64,000 nucleotides of DNA from NCBI RefSeq assembly GCF_022023855.1, contig NZ_CP059449.1:1-64000 (forward strand), given 5' to 3'. Position 1 is the stretch's first letter; each line of letters starts with the position of its first letter. The DNA is from Azospirillum brasilense. Its GTDB lineage: Bacteria > Pseudomonadota > Alphaproteobacteria > Azospirillales > Azospirillaceae. Position numbers and translations under genes: made by a program. The notes beneath the pieces were generated by a model, which saw only the letters and a program-made list of their open reading frames with translations, ran no database searches and had not been told where the DNA came from. Positions 31,351-40,503 of the stretch are shown one piece after another.

Positions 31351-31607
31351 CTCAGCTCTCCCTGCCGGACATCCGGCACCTTCTTGTTCCAATCGGCCAT
31401 CTGTTCCAATCGGCCCGCGGCTTCATGCGAATTGCGGTCCGAGGGGGCGCTTCACCGATCCGTGTGCCGGATGTAATCCCCGCGCGTCACTGCTTCAAGC
31501 AAAGGCGCACGGGTCCCATCCGCCACGGAGGACGCGCGAGTATAGAAGTCGGAGTATGGCCGGAAAATGGCGGCGCGGTCCAGCGACGCGCGCGCGGCAA
31601 AAGGGTG

Positions 31608-31796
31608 TCAGGCGCCCCGCAGAAGCCAGACGAATCCGACGCCGGCCATCGCCGTCACCAGCCCGACGGTGCGCAGCCGGTTCTCCGGCATCGTCAGCGC
31701 TTCGACGACCAGCCGCCGCATCGCGGACGGGAACAGCGCGTAGAGCACGCCTTCGATCACCAGGACCAGGGCCAGCGCGGTGAGGAAATCCGTCAT
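31608..31796 (-). CDS. DUF2065 family small membrane protein
   Basis: A 62-residue protein with two hydrophobic helices: DFLTALALVLVIEGVLYALFP and a C-terminal GLVTAMAGVGFVWLLRG, joined by RRLVVEALTMPENRLR. This matches the DUF2065 (YjeT) family, usually found next to hflK/hflC. Function unknown; an accessory role with the HflKC complex is suggested only by conserved neighbourhood. Confidence 0.88.
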   Translation of the reverse strand: MTDFLTALALVLVIEGVLYALFPSAMRRLVVEALTMPENRLRTVGLVTAMAGVGFVWLLRGA

Positions 31797-31844
31797 CGGT
31801 CGGGCGGCATTTCAGAGGAGGATTTCAGGGCGGAAAGACAAAAT

Positions 31845-31905
31845 TGGGGTGGGAGAACGGGAGCCCCCACCCCAGCCCCTCCCCCGGGAGAAGGGGGAAG
31901 GGGAA
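31845..31905. repeat. GC-rich extragenic palindromic element, copy 3 (short/divergent)
   Basis: GGGGTGGGAGAACGGGAGCCCCCACCCC forms one arm pair, and the following CCCTCCCCCGGGAGAAGGGGGAAGGGG a second. It lies in the 123-base gap between hflC and the DUF2065 gene, and is related to but shorter than the other copies. Confidence 0.55.
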
Positions 31906-31919
31906 GCGAGCGCAACGAC

Positions 31920-32867
31920 TTACTGCTGCTGGGCGGTCGCCGGGGCCGGGGCCCGCTGCTGCGCCGGGCCGCTGCCCGAAGCCGGAGCCGGCTGGCCGTT
32001 GCCGCCGCCGGTGATGTCGCCGAAGTAGCGGAAGAACTCGCCGGTCGGGGACAGCACCATGGTGGTGTCGTCCTTGTTCAGCGACTTCCGGTAGGCTTCG
32101 AGCGTCCGGTAGAAGCTGTAGAACTGCGGGTCCTGCGACGTCGCCTCGGCGATCATCTTCAGCGCCTGGTTGTCGCCTTCACCGCGCAGGATCTGCGAAT
32201 CGCGCTGCGCTTCGGCCAGGATGACGGTGCGCTCGCGATCCGCGCGGGAGCGGATCTGCTGCGACTGCTCCTGACCCTGGGCGCGGGCCTCCGCGGCTTC
32301 GCGCTCACGTTCCGACCGCATGCGGGCGAAGATCGACTGGCTGGTCTCCTCCGGCAGGTCGGCGCGGCGGATGCGGACATCGACGATCTCGATGCCGAAG
32401 CGCTTCGCCTCGTCGTTCACCTGCCCGCGGATGTCGTTCATCACGCGCGGACGTTCGTCCGACAGGATGGCGAGCAGCGTCACGCTGCCGAGAACGCGGC
32501 GGAGCGCCGAGTTCACGATGGCGTTCATCCGCGTCTCGGCCACCGCCTCGTTGCCGGCGGTCTGGTAGAAGCGCAGCGGGTCCAGAATGCGGTAACGCGC
32601 GAAGGCGTCCACGTCCAGGCGCTTCTGGTCGGCCAGGATGACCTGCTCCACCGGCGGGTCGAGATCGAGCACGCGACGGTCGAGGATGCGGACTTCCTGG
32701 ATGAAGGGGATCTTGGCCTTCAGGCCGGGTTCGCGGATGACGCGCATCGGCTCGCCGAACTGGAGGACGAGCGCCTGCTGCGCCTCGTTCACCGTGAACA
32801 GCGAGGCCGAGGCGAGCACGCCCGCGGCGAGGATGCCGATGCCGGCGACCAACAATGTGCGGTTCAT
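31920..32867 (-). CDS. hflC: protease modulator HflC
   Basis: A 315-residue SPFH/band 7 protein with an N-terminal membrane anchor (residues 4-24), the SPFH domain (LDRRVLDLDPPVEQVILADQKRLDVDAFARYRI) and a long helical region (RMRSEREREAAEARAQGQEQSQQIRSRADRER). The C-terminal tail is rich in P/A/Q. ATG 32867 has GAGGAGGG a few bases upstream. With HflK it forms the periplasmic cage that modulates FtsH proteolysis. Confidence 0.95.
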   Translation of the reverse strand: MNRTLLVAGIGILAAGVLASASLFTVNEAQQALVLQFGEPMRVIREPGLKAKIPFIQEVRILDRRVLDLDPPVEQVILADQKRLDVDAFARYRILDPLRFYQTAGNEAVAETRMNAIVNSALRRVLGSVTLLAILSDERPRVMNDIRGQVNDEAKRFGIEIVDVRIRRADLPEETSQSIFARMRSEREREAAEARAQGQEQSQQIRSRADRERTVILAEAQRDSQILRGEGDNQALKMIAEATSQDPQFYSFYRTLEAYRKSLNKDDTTMVLSPTGEFFRYFGDITGGGNGQPAPASGSGPAQQRAPAPATAQQQ

Positions 32868-32878
32868 GGCATCCCTCC

Positions 32879-34045
32879 TCAACGGGCCGGCTGCTGGCCG
32901 GCGGGCCGCGCCGGAGCAGGCTGAAGCTGGTTGAGCGGCAGGTAGGGAACCACGCCCTGGGCACCCTGCGCGTTGCCGTCGATGATGACCTTGTTGGCGC
33001 CGCTCAGGATCTCTTCCATGGTCTCCAGATACATGCGCTTGGCGGTCACGTCCTTGGCGGTCGAGTAGGCGTCGAACACCTTGCGGAAGCGGTCGGCGTC
33101 ACCCTGGGCCAGGTTCACGACCTGCTCGCGGTAGGCGGAAGCCTCCTGGATCAGCCGTTCCGCGTCGCCTCGGGCGCGCGGGATCACGTCGTTCCGGTAG
33201 GCCTCGGCCTCGTTGCGGGCGCGCTCGCGGTCGGCCCGGGCGCGCTGCACGTCGTTGAAGGCGTCGATGACGGGCGACGGCGGGTCGGCCTTCTGCAACT
33301 GCACCTGCGTCACCTCGATGCCGCCCTCATAGTCGTCCAGCATGGCCTGGAGGAGCTGGCGGGTGGAGGTTTCGATCTGCTGGCGGGCCTCGGTCAAGGC
33401 CGGCTGCAGGTCGGTGCGGCCGATGACCTCGCGCATCGCGCTTTCCGCCGCCTTCTTCACGGTGGCCTCGGGGTCGCGGATCTTGAACAGATACTCGCCC
33501 GCGTCCTTGATGACCCAGAAGACGGTGAAGTCGATGTCGATGATGTTCTCGTCACCGGTCAGCATCAGCGACTCGTCGGGAACGTCACGGTCGCCGCGAC
33601 GCCCGTCGCCGGCCGAGCGGTAGCCGACCTCGATGCGGTTGACGCGCGTCACCTTGGGCATCAGCACCGTTTCGATGGGCGACGGCAGGTGGTAGCGCAG
33701 GCCGGGCTGTTCGGTGCGCACCCACTGGCCGAAGCGCAGCACGACGCCCTGCTCGTCCGCCTCGACGCGGTAGATGCCGCTGGCCAGCCAGACCACGGCC
33801 AACAGGCCGACGACGAGCGCGATGCCCCGGCCGCTGCCGACGCCGCCCGGCATCACCCGCTTCAGGCGGTCCTGGCCGCGGCGCAGCAGATCCTCCAGGT
33901 CCGGCGGCTGCGGCCCTCCGCCGCCGCCGCCACCGCCGCCTCCACCGCCACCCGGCGGACGGCCCCACGGATTCTGACCGCCACCACCCGGCGGAGGACC
34001 CCAGGGGCCGCCACCGCCGCCCCCTCCCTGATTGCTCCACGGCAT
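32879..34045 (-). CDS. hflK: protease modulator HflK with a polyglycine N-terminus
   Basis: A 388-residue SPFH protein, partner of HflC. Residues 1-47 are Gly/Pro-rich with a run of 13 glycines at 32-44. One membrane segment follows near 70-92 ([21 protein letters not shown]). The SPFH domain holds [26 protein letters not shown] and the helical region [24 protein letters not shown] 34045 (MPWSNQ) follows AGGGGAACGAACGGA. The 11-base gap to hflC indicates one operon. Confidence 0.95.
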   Translation of the reverse strand: MPWSNQGGGGGGGPWGPPPGGGGQNPWGRPPGGGGGGGGGGGGGPQPPDLEDLLRRGQDRLKRVMPGGVGSGRGIALVVGLLAVVWLASGIYRVEADEQGVVLRFGQWVRTEQPGLRYHLPSPIETVLMPKVTRVNRIEVGYRSAGDGRRGDRDVPDESLMLTGDENIIDIDFTVFWVIKDAGEYLFKIRDPEATVKKAAESAMREVIGRTDLQPALTEARQQIETSTRQLLQAMLDDYEGGIEVTQVQLQKADPPSPVIDAFNDVQRARADRERARNEAEAYRNDVIPRARGDAERLIQEASAYREQVVNLAQGDADRFRKVFDAYSTAKDVTAKRMYLETMEEILSGANKVIIDGNAQGAQGVVPYLPLNQLQPAPARPAGQQPAR

Positions 34046-34091
34046 TCCGTTCGTTCCCCTTCGCGCTCTCTCAATTCTTGGGACGGAAATT

Positions 34092-34113
34092 CCGGAAAAC
34101 AAATCGTTTCCGG
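34092..34113. promoter_or_regulatory. inverted repeat between divergent hflK and apbC
   Basis: CCGGAAA at 34092-34098 and TTTCCGG at 34107-34113 form an interrupted 7-bp inverted repeat in the shared upstream region. It could be an operator or a leader hairpin; no regulator can be named. Confidence 0.35.
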
Positions 34114-34126
34114 ACCGTCCGATCCC

Positions 34127-34156
34127 TTTACCATTATTGTCCGCCGGCCCTATAGT
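34127..34156 (+). promoter_or_regulatory. predicted sigma-70-type promoter of apbC
   Basis: TTTACC (34127-34132) and TATAGT (34151-34156) stand 18 bases apart, about 70 bases before the apbC start codon. Confidence 0.42.
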
Positions 34157-34229
34157 GCCCATCCCATTCGGGGAAGGATTTCACCGACGGATATCCGCCA
34201 ATATCGGGAAGGAAGCGGAGTTTTCAACC

Positions 34230-35390
34230 ATGGCGCAGGTCAGCGAAGCTCAAGTCCTTGAAGCTCTGAGGACGGTTGTCGATCCGGAACGGGGCAAGGA
34301 CGTCGTCAGCCTCGGCATGCTTTCCGGCCTTGTCGTGCGTGACGGGCACGTCGCCTTTTCGATCGAAGTGGACCCCAAGCGCGGCGCCCAGGCCGAGCCG
34401 GTGCGCCACGCCGCCGAGAAAGCGGTGGAAGCCCTGCCGGGCGTCCTGTCGGTCACCGCGGTCCTGACGGCGCACCGCCCCGCCGGGCAGGGTGCCGCCC
34501 CGCAGCAGAGCCACGGGCATTCCCATGGCGGGCATGGCCATTCCCATGGCGGCCATTCCCATGGGCAGCCCGCGGAGCAGAAGCCGCTGGTGCCGGGCGT
34601 GAAGGCCATCGTCGCCGTCGCATCGGGCAAGGGCGGCGTCGGCAAGTCCACCACGGCCAGCAACCTCGCCCTCGCCATGGCGGCGAACGGGTTGAAGGTC
34701 GGGCTTCTGGACGCCGACATCTACGGCCCGTCCATGCCGCGCATGCTGGGCATCTCCGGCCGGCCGACCAGCCGCGACGGCAAAATCCTGGAGCCGATGG
34801 AGAACTACGGCATCAAGGTGATGTCGATGGGCTTCCTGGTCGCCGAGGACACGCCGATGATCTGGCGCGGCCCGATGGTGATGAGCGCGCTCCAGCAGAT
34901 GCTGCGCGACGTGAACTGGGGCACGCTCGACGTTCTGGTGGTGGACATGCCGCCGGGCACCGGCGACGCCCAGCTCACCATGGCGCAGCAGGTGCCGCTG
35001 GCCGGGGCGATCATCGTCTCGACCCCGCAGGACATCGCCCTGCTCGACGCCCGCAAGGGGCTGAACATGTTCCGCCGCGTGGACGTGCCCGTCCTCGGCA
35101 TCATCGAGAACATGAGCTATTTCTGCTGCCCCAACTGCGGCCACCGCACGGACATCTTCAGCCACGGCGGCGCCCGCAAGGAAGCCACGGACCTCGGCAT
35201 GGAGTTCCTCGGCGAGGTCCCGCTGCACCTCGACATCCGCGAGACTTCCGACCAAGGCCAGCCCATCGTGGTGTCGCAGCCCGAGTCGGAGCACGCGAAG
35301 GTGTACCGCGGAATTGCCAAGCGCGTGTGGGAGAAGATCGCCGGCGAGCAGGGCCCGGCGCGCGCGGCGCCGCGGATCGTGGTGTCGTAA
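34230..35390 (+). CDS. apbC: Mrp/ApbC-family iron-sulfur cluster carrier ATPase with a His-rich linker
   Basis: A 386-residue P-loop NTPase that carries or assembles Fe-S clusters. An N-terminal MIP18-like domain (1-85, with [16 protein letters not shown]) is joined by a histidine-rich linker (95-112, eight His in 18 residues) to the Mrp domain. The deviant Walker A is GKGGVGKS (133-140), followed by [32 protein letters not shown], and the cluster-binding CxxC in [12 protein letters not shown] 34230 follows GGAAGGAAGCGGAG. It is divergent from hflK. Confidence 0.93.
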   Translation: MAQVSEAQVLEALRTVVDPERGKDVVSLGMLSGLVVRDGHVAFSIEVDPKRGAQAEPVRHAAEKAVEALPGVLSVTAVLTAHRPAGQGAAPQQSHGHSHGGHGHSHGGHSHGQPAEQKPLVPGVKAIVAVASGKGGVGKSTTASNLALAMAANGLKVGLLDADIYGPSMPRMLGISGRPTSRDGKILEPMENYGIKVMSMGFLVAEDTPMIWRGPMVMSALQQMLRDVNWGTLDVLVVDMPPGTGDAQLTMAQQVPLAGAIIVSTPQDIALLDARKGLNMFRRVDVPVLGIIENMSYFCCPNCGHRTDIFSHGGARKEATDLGMEFLGEVPLHLDIRETSDQGQPIVVSQPESEHAKVYRGIAKRVWEKIAGEQGPARAAPRIVVS

Positions 35391-35400
35391 GGGGGCGTGC

Positions 35401-35506
35401 TTGCCCCCACCCTCCCCACTTCGTGGGTCCCCTCCCTCCCCCGCTTCGCAGGGGAGGGCCTAAGTTCCCTCCCCTGCGAAGCGGGGGAGGGTTAGGGTGG
35501 GGGCAA
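35401..35506. repeat. GC-rich extragenic palindromic element, copy 4
   Basis: The best-preserved copy. Outer arms TTGCCCCCACCCT and AGGGTGGGGGCAA are exact complements. Inside are a small hairpin (CCCACTTCGTGGG) and long paired arms built from CCCTCCCCCGCTTCGCAGGG and CCCTGCGAAGCGGGGGAGGG. It fills the spacer between apbC and the antiporter gene. Confidence 0.8.
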
Positions 35507-35527
35507 AGCCTTTAGAGGGTGGGGCCG

Positions 35528-37336
35528 ATGCCGGATTTCGTGACGTTGGTGGTGCTGCTGGCCGCGGTGGTCCTGGCGGTCCCGGTGGCCAAGCGGATCG
35601 GCTTCGGCGGGCCGCTCGGCTATCTCGCGGCGGGGCTGGCCATCGGACCGGGCGGGCTCGGGCTGGTGACGGACGTCGAGGCGATCCGGCACGTCTCCGA
35701 ACTCGGCGTCATCATGCTGCTGTTCCTGATCGGGCTGGAGTTGCGCCCCGCCCGCCTGTGGGTGATGCGACGATCGGTCCTGGGGCTCGGCGGCGCGCAG
35801 GTCGCGGTGACCGCCGTCGTGATCGCCGCCGCCACCATTCTCCTGCTGGGATTCACCCCCGCCGCCGCCGCGGTGACCGGATTCGGTCTCTCCCTGTCCT
35901 CCACCGCCATGGTGCTGCCCATGCTGGCGGAGCGGGAACTGCTGACCACCAACGCCGGGCGCAGCGCCTTCTCGATCCTGCTGTTCCAGGACCTCGCCAT
36001 CATCCCCGCGGTGGCGCTGCTGCCCCTGCTCGGTCATGGCGCCGGAGAGGTGCCCGATGCCGGAACGGCGTGGCTGGCCGTGCTGAAGGCCGGCGGAGCG
36101 GTTGCGGCCATCCTGACCGGCGGGCGCTACCTGCTGCGCCCGGTGCTGCGCATCGTGGACGGCGCCCGGACGCCGGAGATCTTCACCGCCACCGCCCTGC
36201 TGATCGTGCTGGGCACCGCGCTGTTCGCCGCCTGGGCGGGGCTGTCCATGTCGCTCGGCGCCTTCATGGCCGGGGTGCTGCTGTCCGATTCGGAATACCG
36301 GCACGAGGTGCAGGCCGACATCGCGCCGTTCGAGGGGCTGCTGCTCGGCCTGTTCTTCGTGTCGGTGGGCATGGGGGCCGACGTGGCGGCGCTGATGGCC
36401 GAGCCGGTGCGCTACCTGTCGCTGGCGCTCGGGCTGATGGCTCTGAAGGCGGCGGCGCTGTTCGGGCTGGCCCGCCTGTCCGGCCTGCGTCCGGGCGGAT
36501 CGGTGCGGCTGTCCACCGTGCTGAGCCAGGGCGGCGAGTTCGGCTTCGTGCTGTTCGGGCTGGCCGTCGGCGTCGGGGCGATGAGCGGAGGACAGGCGGC
36601 GACGGCCATGCTGGTGGTCACGCTGTCGATGATCGCCACCCCCTTCGTCTTCGCGGCGGAGGAGCGCTGGCTGGCGCCGCGGCTGATCGTGAAGCCCGTC
36701 CGCCCCTACGACACCATCGCGCCGGACGGGGAGCCGCCGGTGCTGATCTGCGGCTTCGGCCGGGTCGGGCAGATCGTCGGCCGCGTGCTGCGGCTGCGCG
36801 GCATCCCCTTCACGGCGCTGGAGCAGAGCGCCGAGCAGGTCGACGTCGTGCGGCGATTCGGCAACAAGGTGTATTATGGCGACCCGTCGCGGCTCGACCT
36901 GCTGCGCGCCGCCGGAGCGGACAAGGCGAAGGTGCTGGTGGTGGCTCTGGAGGACATGGAGCAGTCGCTGCGCGTGGTGGAACTGGCGACGCGCCATTTC
37001 CCGCACCTCGTCATCCACGCCCGCGCCCGCAACCGCCGCCACGCCCATTTCCTGATGGACCGCGGGGTCACGCATTTCGTGCGCGAGACCTTCGACTCCA
37101 GTCTGCGCCTGACCGGCGGCGTGCTGGAATCGCTGGGCCTGCCGCCGGAGGAGACCCGCCACACGCTGGACACCTTCCGCGAGCATGACGAGCGCACGCT
37201 GATCCGGCAGCACGCGGTCCATCACGACGAGAACCGCCTGATCCAGACCTCCCGCCAAGCCGCCGCCGAGCTTCAGGCCCTGTTCGAGGCCGACCGCGAG
37301 GAACCGGTGAAGGAGCGCGACCGCAAGGCCGTCTGA
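35528..37336 (+). CDS. CPA2-family monovalent cation:proton antiporter with TrkA-N domain (Kef/YbaL-like)
   Basis: A 602-residue protein. Residues 1-380 hold 11-13 membrane segments with GYLAAGLAIGPGGLGL and GFGLSLSSTAMVLPML, typical of CPA2 exchangers. From about residue 405 a RCK/TrkA-N domain begins (VLICGFGRVGQIVGRVL). A hydrophilic C-terminal tail ends at EEPVKERDRKAV. It likely mediates K+ (or Na+)/H+ exchange gated by nucleotide or thiol ligands. ATG 35528 is used; an in-frame GTG 9 bases earlier is possible. No kefF/kefG ancillary gene is adjacent. Confidence 0.88.
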   Translation: MPDFVTLVVLLAAVVLAVPVAKRIGFGGPLGYLAAGLAIGPGGLGLVTDVEAIRHVSELGVIMLLFLIGLELRPARLWVMRRSVLGLGGAQVAVTAVVIAAATILLLGFTPAAAAVTGFGLSLSSTAMVLPMLAERELLTTNAGRSAFSILLFQDLAIIPAVALLPLLGHGAGEVPDAGTAWLAVLKAGGAVAAILTGGRYLLRPVLRIVDGARTPEIFTATALLIVLGTALFAAWAGLSMSLGAFMAGVLLSDSEYRHEVQADIAPFEGLLLGLFFVSVGMGADVAALMAEPVRYLSLALGLMALKAAALFGLARLSGLRPGGSVRLSTVLSQGGEFGFVLFGLAVGVGAMSGGQAATAMLVVTLSMIATPFVFAAEERWLAPRLIVKPVRPYDTIAPDGEPPVLICGFGRVGQIVGRVLRLRGIPFTALEQSAEQVDVVRRFGNKVYYGDPSRLDLLRAAGADKAKVLVVALEDMEQSLRVVELATRHFPHLVIHARARNRRHAHFLMDRGVTHFVRETFDSSLRLTGGVLESLGLPPEETRHTLDTFREHDERTLIRQHAVHHDENRLIQTSRQAAAELQALFEADREEPVKERDRKAV

Positions 37337-37351
37337 CGCCCCTCCCCCGCC

Positions 37352-38149
37352 TCAGCCGATCAGCAGGCTGTCGTCGGTGATGTCCTCGCCGCCGCGCTGC
37401 TTGGCGAACAGCGCCAGCAGATGCGGCACGTCCAGCCCGGCGCGCTGCTCCCCCGACACGTCGAGCACGATCCGCCCTTCGTGCAGCATCACCGTGCGGT
37501 CGCCGTAGTCCAGCGCCTGCCGCATGGAGTGGGTGACCATCAGCGTGGTCAACCGGTTCTCCTCGACAATGCGGCGGGTCAGGCCCAGAACGAACTCCGC
37601 CGTTCCGGGGTCGAGCGCCGCTGTGTGTTCGTCAAGCAGCAGGATCTTCGACCCGGCGAGCGTCGCCATCAGCAGGCTGACCGCCTGCCGCTGCCCGCCG
37701 GACAGCAGGCCCATGCGGTCGTGCAGCCGGTTCTCCAGCCCCAGTCCCAGCTCCGCGATGCGCTCGCGGAAATGCCGGCGGCGGTCGCCGCGCAGGGCGA
37801 AGCCCAGGCCGCGGCGGCGCCCGCGGGCGGCGGCCAGCGCCATGTTCTCCTCGATGGTCAGGGCGGTGCAGCTTCCGACCATCGGGTCCTGAAAGACGCG
37901 GGCGACCAGCGAGGCGCGCTTCGGCGTCGCCCAGCGGGTGACGTCAACCCCGTCGATGGCGATGCTGCCCTCCTCGGCGATCACGTCGCCGGCCAGCGCG
38001 CCCAGGAAGGTGGACTTGCCGGCGCCGTTGGAGCCGATGACGGTGACGAACTGCCCTTCCGGGATCGTCAGGTCGACGCCGCGCAGGGCGTGCTTCTCCA
38101 GCGGGGTGCCACGCCCGAAGGTGACGTGGATGCCGTTGACCGTGATCAT
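37352..38149 (-). CDS. ABC transporter ATP-binding protein (TrpZ-type importer)
   Basis: A 265-residue ATPase. Walker A is GSNGAGKST (39-47), the signature LLSGGQRQAV near 147, and Walker B LLLDEHTAALDP has His after the catalytic Glu, a feature of this transporter group. It overlaps the permease stop by 4 bases. With the next two genes it forms a three-gene importer of the DUF534/TrpXYZ type. Family members are linked to tryptophan/tyrosine uptake in Gram-positives; the substrate here is unknown. Confidence 0.88.
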   Translation of the reverse strand: MITVNGIHVTFGRGTPLEKHALRGVDLTIPEGQFVTVIGSNGAGKSTFLGALAGDVIAEEGSIAIDGVDVTRWATPKRASLVARVFQDPMVGSCTALTIEENMALAAARGRRRGLGFALRGDRRRHFRERIAELGLGLENRLHDRMGLLSGGQRQAVSLLMATLAGSKILLLDEHTAALDPGTAEFVLGLTRRIVEENRLTTLMVTHSMRQALDYGDRTVMLHEGRIVLDVSGEQRAGLDVPHLLALFAKQRGGEDITDDSLLIG

Positions 38150-39045
38150 CGGGCGGCCTCCCTCTTCTTCGATGCGGCTTTCAGCCGCATCCGCGGCAGG
38201 ATCAGCGCCACCGCGACCAGGACGGCGGTAACAAGATTGAGGTCGGAGGCCTGGAGCCCGATGGCGTCCGCCGACAGAGCCAGTTGGACCGCCAGACGGT
38301 AGAGGATGGAGCCGACGACGCAGCCGACCAGCGCCCACAGCATCGCGCGGGCCGGCAGCACCGTCTCGCCGACAATCACCGCGGCCAGACCGACCACGAT
38401 GGTGCCGATGCCGGTGGTCACGTCGGCGAAGCCGTTGGTCTGGGCGAACAGCGCGCCGGCCAGGGCGCACAGACCGTTCGACAGCGCCATGCCGGCGTAG
38501 ATGTGGAAGTCCGTCTGCACCCCCTGCGCGCGGGCCATCCGGGCGTTGACGCCGGTCGCCCGCATGGCGAGGCCGAACTCGCTGTTCAGGAAGCGGGACA
38601 GCAGCAGGACGATCACGACGACGACGACCAGAACGACGAGCGGCCGCACCACATGGTCGGGGAGCCCCAGCCCGTAAAAGGGCGTCAGCACCGTGTCCTG
38701 CATCAGCAGCGCCACGTTCGGGCGGCCCATCACGCGCAGGTTCACCGAGAACAGCGCGATCATGGTCAGGATGCTGGCCAGCAGGTGCAGGATCTTGAAG
38801 CGGACGTTCAGCGTCGCCGTGACCAGCCCGGCCATCGACCCGGCCAGCGCCGCGACGAGGCTGGCGATCCACGGGTTGACCCCGGCGACCAGAAGCGTGG
38901 CGCAGACCGCCGCGCCCAGCGGGAAGCTGCCGTCCACCGTCAGGTCCGGGAAATCGAGCACCCGGAAGGACAGGTACACGCCAAGGGCGACCAGCGCGTA
39001 CACCAGCCCGATCTCGACGGCCCCGAAGAAGGCGATTTCACTCAT
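38146..39045 (-). CDS. ABC transporter permease (TrpY-type importer)
   Basis: A 299-residue permease of the branched-chain amino acid permease superfamily with about eight to nine membrane segments. It has FRVLDFPDLTVDGSFPLGAAVCA at the start, RATGVNARMARAQGVQTDFHIYAGMALSNGLCALAGALFAQ as the cytoplasmic coupling region, and VGLAAVIVGE. ATG 39045 (MSEIAFFGAVE) is the start. It lies between the binding-protein gene and the ATPase gene, separated from the former by a palindromic element. Confidence 0.88.
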   Translation of the reverse strand: MSEIAFFGAVEIGLVYALVALGVYLSFRVLDFPDLTVDGSFPLGAAVCATLLVAGVNPWIASLVAALAGSMAGLVTATLNVRFKILHLLASILTMIALFSVNLRVMGRPNVALLMQDTVLTPFYGLGLPDHVVRPLVVLVVVVVIVLLLSRFLNSEFGLAMRATGVNARMARAQGVQTDFHIYAGMALSNGLCALAGALFAQTNGFADVTTGIGTIVVGLAAVIVGETVLPARAMLWALVGCVVGSILYRLAVQLALSADAIGLQASDLNLVTAVLVAVALILPRMRLKAASKKREAAR

Positions 39046-39072
39046 GATTGGTCCTTGGGGAGTGTCGCGTCG

Positions 39073-39156
39073 AGCCCCCCTCCCGGCCTCCCCCCGCTGC
39101 GCAGGGGGAGGAGAAAAGCCCTCCCCTGCAAAGCGGGGGAGGGTTGGGTGGGGGCC
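39073..39156. repeat. GC-rich extragenic palindromic element, copy 5
   Basis: Arms GCCCCCCTCCCGGCCTCCCC and GGGGGAGGGTTGGGTGGGGGC enclose a CCGCTGCGCAGGGGGAGGA / CCTCCCCTGCAAAGCGGGG pair. It lies between the binding-protein gene and the permease gene, as copy 1 does in the nucleoside operon. Confidence 0.72.
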
Positions 39157-39202
39157 CGTCTCAACCACTCCCCCTCAATGAAACAACTTACTGCGAAACA
39201 AC

Positions 39203-40171
39203 TTACTGCCCGACCACCTTGGTCGCGCGCTGGGTCACCGCCTCGGGGATGGTCACGCCCATCGCCGCCGCGGATTTCGGGTTCACGAACAGGTCGGTGC
39301 CCTTGGCGAAGGTCACCGGAACGTCGCCCGGCTTCTCGCCCTTCAGGATGCGGACCACGGCCTCACCGGTCTGGCGGCCGACCTGCCGGTAATCGAAGCC
39401 GATCGAGGCCACCGTGCCGCGCGCCACGCTGTCGGTGTCCGCGGAGAAGACCGGCAGCTTGGCCTGCTGGCCCACCGCGACGACGCTCTCCAGCGCCGAG
39501 ACGACCGTGTTGTCCAGCGGCACGTAGATCGCGTCGGCCTTGCCGACGAGGCTGCGGGCGGCGGGCTGGGCGTCGGCGGACTTGGTGGCGGTCGCCTCGA
39601 CCACGGTCAGCCCGGCCTTCTGCGCCTCGTCCTTCAGCGCCTTGACCAGCGAGACGGAGTTCGGCTCGCCGGCGTTGTAGAGGACGCCCAAACGCTTGAC
39701 CGACGGCACGATCTCGCGGATCAGCGCCACATGCTCGGCCACCGGGGCCATATCCGACACGCCGGTCACGTTGGCGCCTGGCTTGTCCAGGCTGCGGACG
39801 AGCTGCGCGCCGACCGGGTCGGTCACCGCGGTGAAGACCACCGGAATGTCGCGGGTCGACGCCACGACCGCCTGGGCGGAGGGGGTGGAGATCGGAACGA
39901 TCACGTCCGGACGGGCGCCGGCGAACTGGCGCGCGATCTGCGCGGCGGTTGCGGGGTTGCCCTGGGCGCTCTGATACTCGACCTTCAGGGTGTCACCCGG
40001 CGTGTAGCCCGCGGCCTTCAACGCCTCGATCACGCCGTCGCGCGTGGCGTCCAGCGCCGGATGCTCGACGATGGCGGTGATTGCGACGGTCTTGGTCTGG
40101 GCGAAGGCGGTGGCGCTGGTCAGCGCGACGGCGGCCGTGGCTGCGGCGAGAAACAGGCGGGTGATCGTCAT
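39203..40171 (-). CDS. ABC transporter substrate-binding protein (TrpX/DUF534 family)
   Basis: A 322-residue secreted binding protein. The signal peptide is about 1-25 (ending ATAFAQ). Mature motifs are TAIVEHPALDATRDGVIEALKAAG, IVPISTPSAQAVVASTRDIPVVFTAVTDPVGAQLV and ADAIYVPLDNTVVSALESVV, the two-lobed fold of the ABC_sub_bind (DUF534) family. Its stop codon lies inside a 15-base tandem duplication. It is the first gene of the importer operon and divergent from the small coiled-coil gene. Confidence 0.9.
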   Translation of the reverse strand: MTITRLFLAAATAAVALTSATAFAQTKTVAITAIVEHPALDATRDGVIEALKAAGYTPGDTLKVEYQSAQGNPATAAQIARQFAGARPDVIVPISTPSAQAVVASTRDIPVVFTAVTDPVGAQLVRSLDKPGANVTGVSDMAPVAEHVALIREIVPSVKRLGVLYNAGEPNSVSLVKALKDEAQKAGLTVVEATATKSADAQPAARSLVGKADAIYVPLDNTVVSALESVVAVGQQAKLPVFSADTDSVARGTVASIGFDYRQVGRQTGEAVVRILKGEKPGDVPVTFAKGTDLFVNPKSAAAMGVTIPEAVTQRATKVVGQ

Positions 40172-40251
40172 GGCTCCAGGCTCCCGGAGGGGGTTTGTGC
40201 ATCCCGTAGACGCCTAGGGGCCGGTCCGTCAACTGCCGGAGCAGGAATCCG

Positions 40252-40443
40252 ATGAGCGAAGACCCGCGCGACGCCCGACTCCAAGCCCTCGAATCCGCCA
40301 TCACCGACATCGAGGCGGAGGCCCGCGCCGCCGCGCACGCGCTGTGCGCCCATGAGCTTCAGATGCGGCTGGAGAACATCGCCCGCCGCGTCGAGGCCCT
40401 GCGCGCGGCGCAACCCCGGAGTGCGAAGGACGGAACGGCGTGA
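40252..40443 (+). CDS. small acidic/helical hypothetical protein
   Basis: A 63-residue protein, not recognised. It is almost all predicted helix (RDARLQALESAITDIEAEARAAAHALCAHELQMRLENIARRVEAL) with heptad-like spacing, suggesting a short coiled coil. ATG 40252 follows GGAGCAGGA with suitable spacing, which supports translation. It lies upstream of the DUF983 gene with a 60-base gap. Confidence 0.6.
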   Translation: MSEDPRDARLQALESAITDIEAEARAAAHALCAHELQMRLENIARRVEALRAAQPRSAKDGTA

Positions 40444-40503
40444 CGATCGGTCGCTCCCTCCCCATATGAGGCCCTTCGGGGAGCGGATCGCAGGGGTACG
40501 GCC

